Assembly (NCBI GenBank): GCA_036940085.1
Contig: JALLBK010000272.1
Span: 1-26,056 of the forward strand
Length of the DNA: 26,056 nt
Reading direction: 5' to 3'
Source of the DNA: Discostella pseudostelligera
Lineage: Eukaryota > Bacillariophyta > Thalassiosirophyceae > Thalassiosirales > Thalassiosiraceae
The translations under genes were made by a program, and so were the position numbers. The number at the start of each line of letters is the position of its first letter. The stretch's first letter is position 1. Below are positions 25,526 to 26,056 of the stretch, one piece after another. The notes beneath the pieces were generated by a model that saw only the letters and a program-made list of their open reading frames with translations, searched no databases and was not told the DNA's origin.

Positions 25526-26056
25526 ATGACTTGGTCTACCCCCCACATCGTCCCAGTCGCTTGGCTTCCTCCCAGCCCCATCAGCAGCAGCCCATTTGGA
25601 ACCGAATCATTGGTCGATCTCGAGGCTCTCGAATCATCGGCTCTCATGTCGCTGATGTCCTTCAAGAACGGCGCCGCAGCCAAACGATCCTGCCCGTACA
25701 ATGACGACGACGAGGTCATCGGTGGAGAAGCTAGCCAATTAGTCTCCGATGAAGAATCTTCTGCCTCCCGAATGCCACCAAGGAAGAGAGTATCACGCAG
25801 ACCCGTCGCCATTGTGGAGAGTGCTTCTGCCGCCGCCATCGTCCCCGAACTCGTCCCCGAAGCAGCGACGAGCGCCCCCACCTCGCTCTACGCCGAGGGC
25901 GACGAAGACTACATCAACCCAATTCACAACATTTTGCGTCGTGACATCCTGGAAGTCTTTGTCGACACCGGCAGGCCCATCCACAGCAGCAATCATGCCC
26001 CTCCTCGAAACGCCCGCTTTGCCGGCCGCGTCGGCCTTCGTTGTCGTTTCTGCAAG
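25526..26056 (+). CDS. Unknown protein with YINPIH...GRVGLRCRFCK segment (partial, runs off right edge)
   Basis: 177 codons from ATG 25526 to the window end with no stop. The first 115 residues are Ser/Ala/Asp-rich and likely disordered, with a basic patch (PPRKRVSRRP), possibly a nuclear signal. From about residue 130 it becomes ordered: YINPIHNILRRDILEVFV then GRVGLRCRFCK. This resembles, from memory, a repeated diatom protein segment of the kind SPLHCFVR...VEVF...GRVGIRC..C that begins a Cys-rich domain; I do not know a function. The rest of the domain lies outside the window. Confidence 0.65.
   Translation, partial: MTWSTPHIVPVAWLPPSPISSSPFGTESLVDLEALESSALMSLMSFKNGAAAKRSCPYNDDDEVIGGEASQLVSDEESSASRMPPRKRVSRRPVAIVESASAAAIVPELVPEAATSAPTSLYAEGDEDYINPIHNILRRDILEVFVDTGRPIHSSNHAPPRNARFAGRVGLRCRFCK

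Noticed and set aside
1..26056. CRISPR array, rRNA, tRNA, complete transposon
   Set aside because: None seen: tandem repeats are coding or microsatellite-like, without regular unique spacers; no transposase or reverse transcriptase pattern in any frame I read.

Overview
This is nuclear DNA from a photosynthetic stramenopile, most likely a diatom. The genes have short GT-AG introns (80-373 nt) and standard code. One product carries an ASAFAP-like plastid-targeting signal, and several proteins have layouts I associate with diatoms: MORN repeats with CxxHP/CPxC modules, tandem Tudor-like domains, and an edge gene ending in GRVGLRCRFCK. Species cannot be fixed from the sequence.

Layout. 1-2061 (-): most of a large unknown protein with a SUMO-like domain, running off the left edge; its 5' end is confused by a 170-bp duplication. 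2440-2840: degenerate DNA with a WD40-like relic. 2841-6593 (-): a five-exon gene for a tandem Tudor-like protein whose exons AND introns have been triplicated. 7004-9562 (+): SCYL1-like pseudokinase. 10032-11261 (+): prolyl-4-hydroxylase-like 2OG oxygenase with a bipartite-looking N-terminus and a membrane segment inserted in the domain. 11743-12372 (-): cytochrome c oxidase Vb-like subunit with a 20-nt first coding exon. 13074-19267 (-): about 2,030-residue HEAT protein, focadhesin-like. 19636-20206 (+): thioredoxin with an N-myristoylation-like start. 20529-21945 (-): proteasome beta-3-like subunit with a predicted secretory signal peptide and an intron that opens with a 40-bp inverted repeat. 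22613-24877 (+): MORN protein with three copies of a CxxH/CPxC module. 25526 to right edge (+): start of a gene for a Cys-containing protein.

The genes do not form one pathway; this is ordinary mixed nuclear gene content. Three shared promoter regions are divergent pairs (Tudor/SCYL1, HEAT/thioredoxin, beta-3/MORN). All three, plus the COX promoter, contain E2F-like TTCCCGCC(AAA) sites; the hydroxylase promoter instead has three CCACGTGG boxes and a TGACGTCA. The left 6.6 kb is much richer in recent tandem duplication than the rest.

The best leads are the signal-peptide proteasome subunit with its hairpin intron, the CxxHP/CPxC module, the exon-intron triplication, and the recurring E2F-like promoter motif. 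All exon joins were inferred by eye from splice consensus and reading frame; no transcript data or searches were available.
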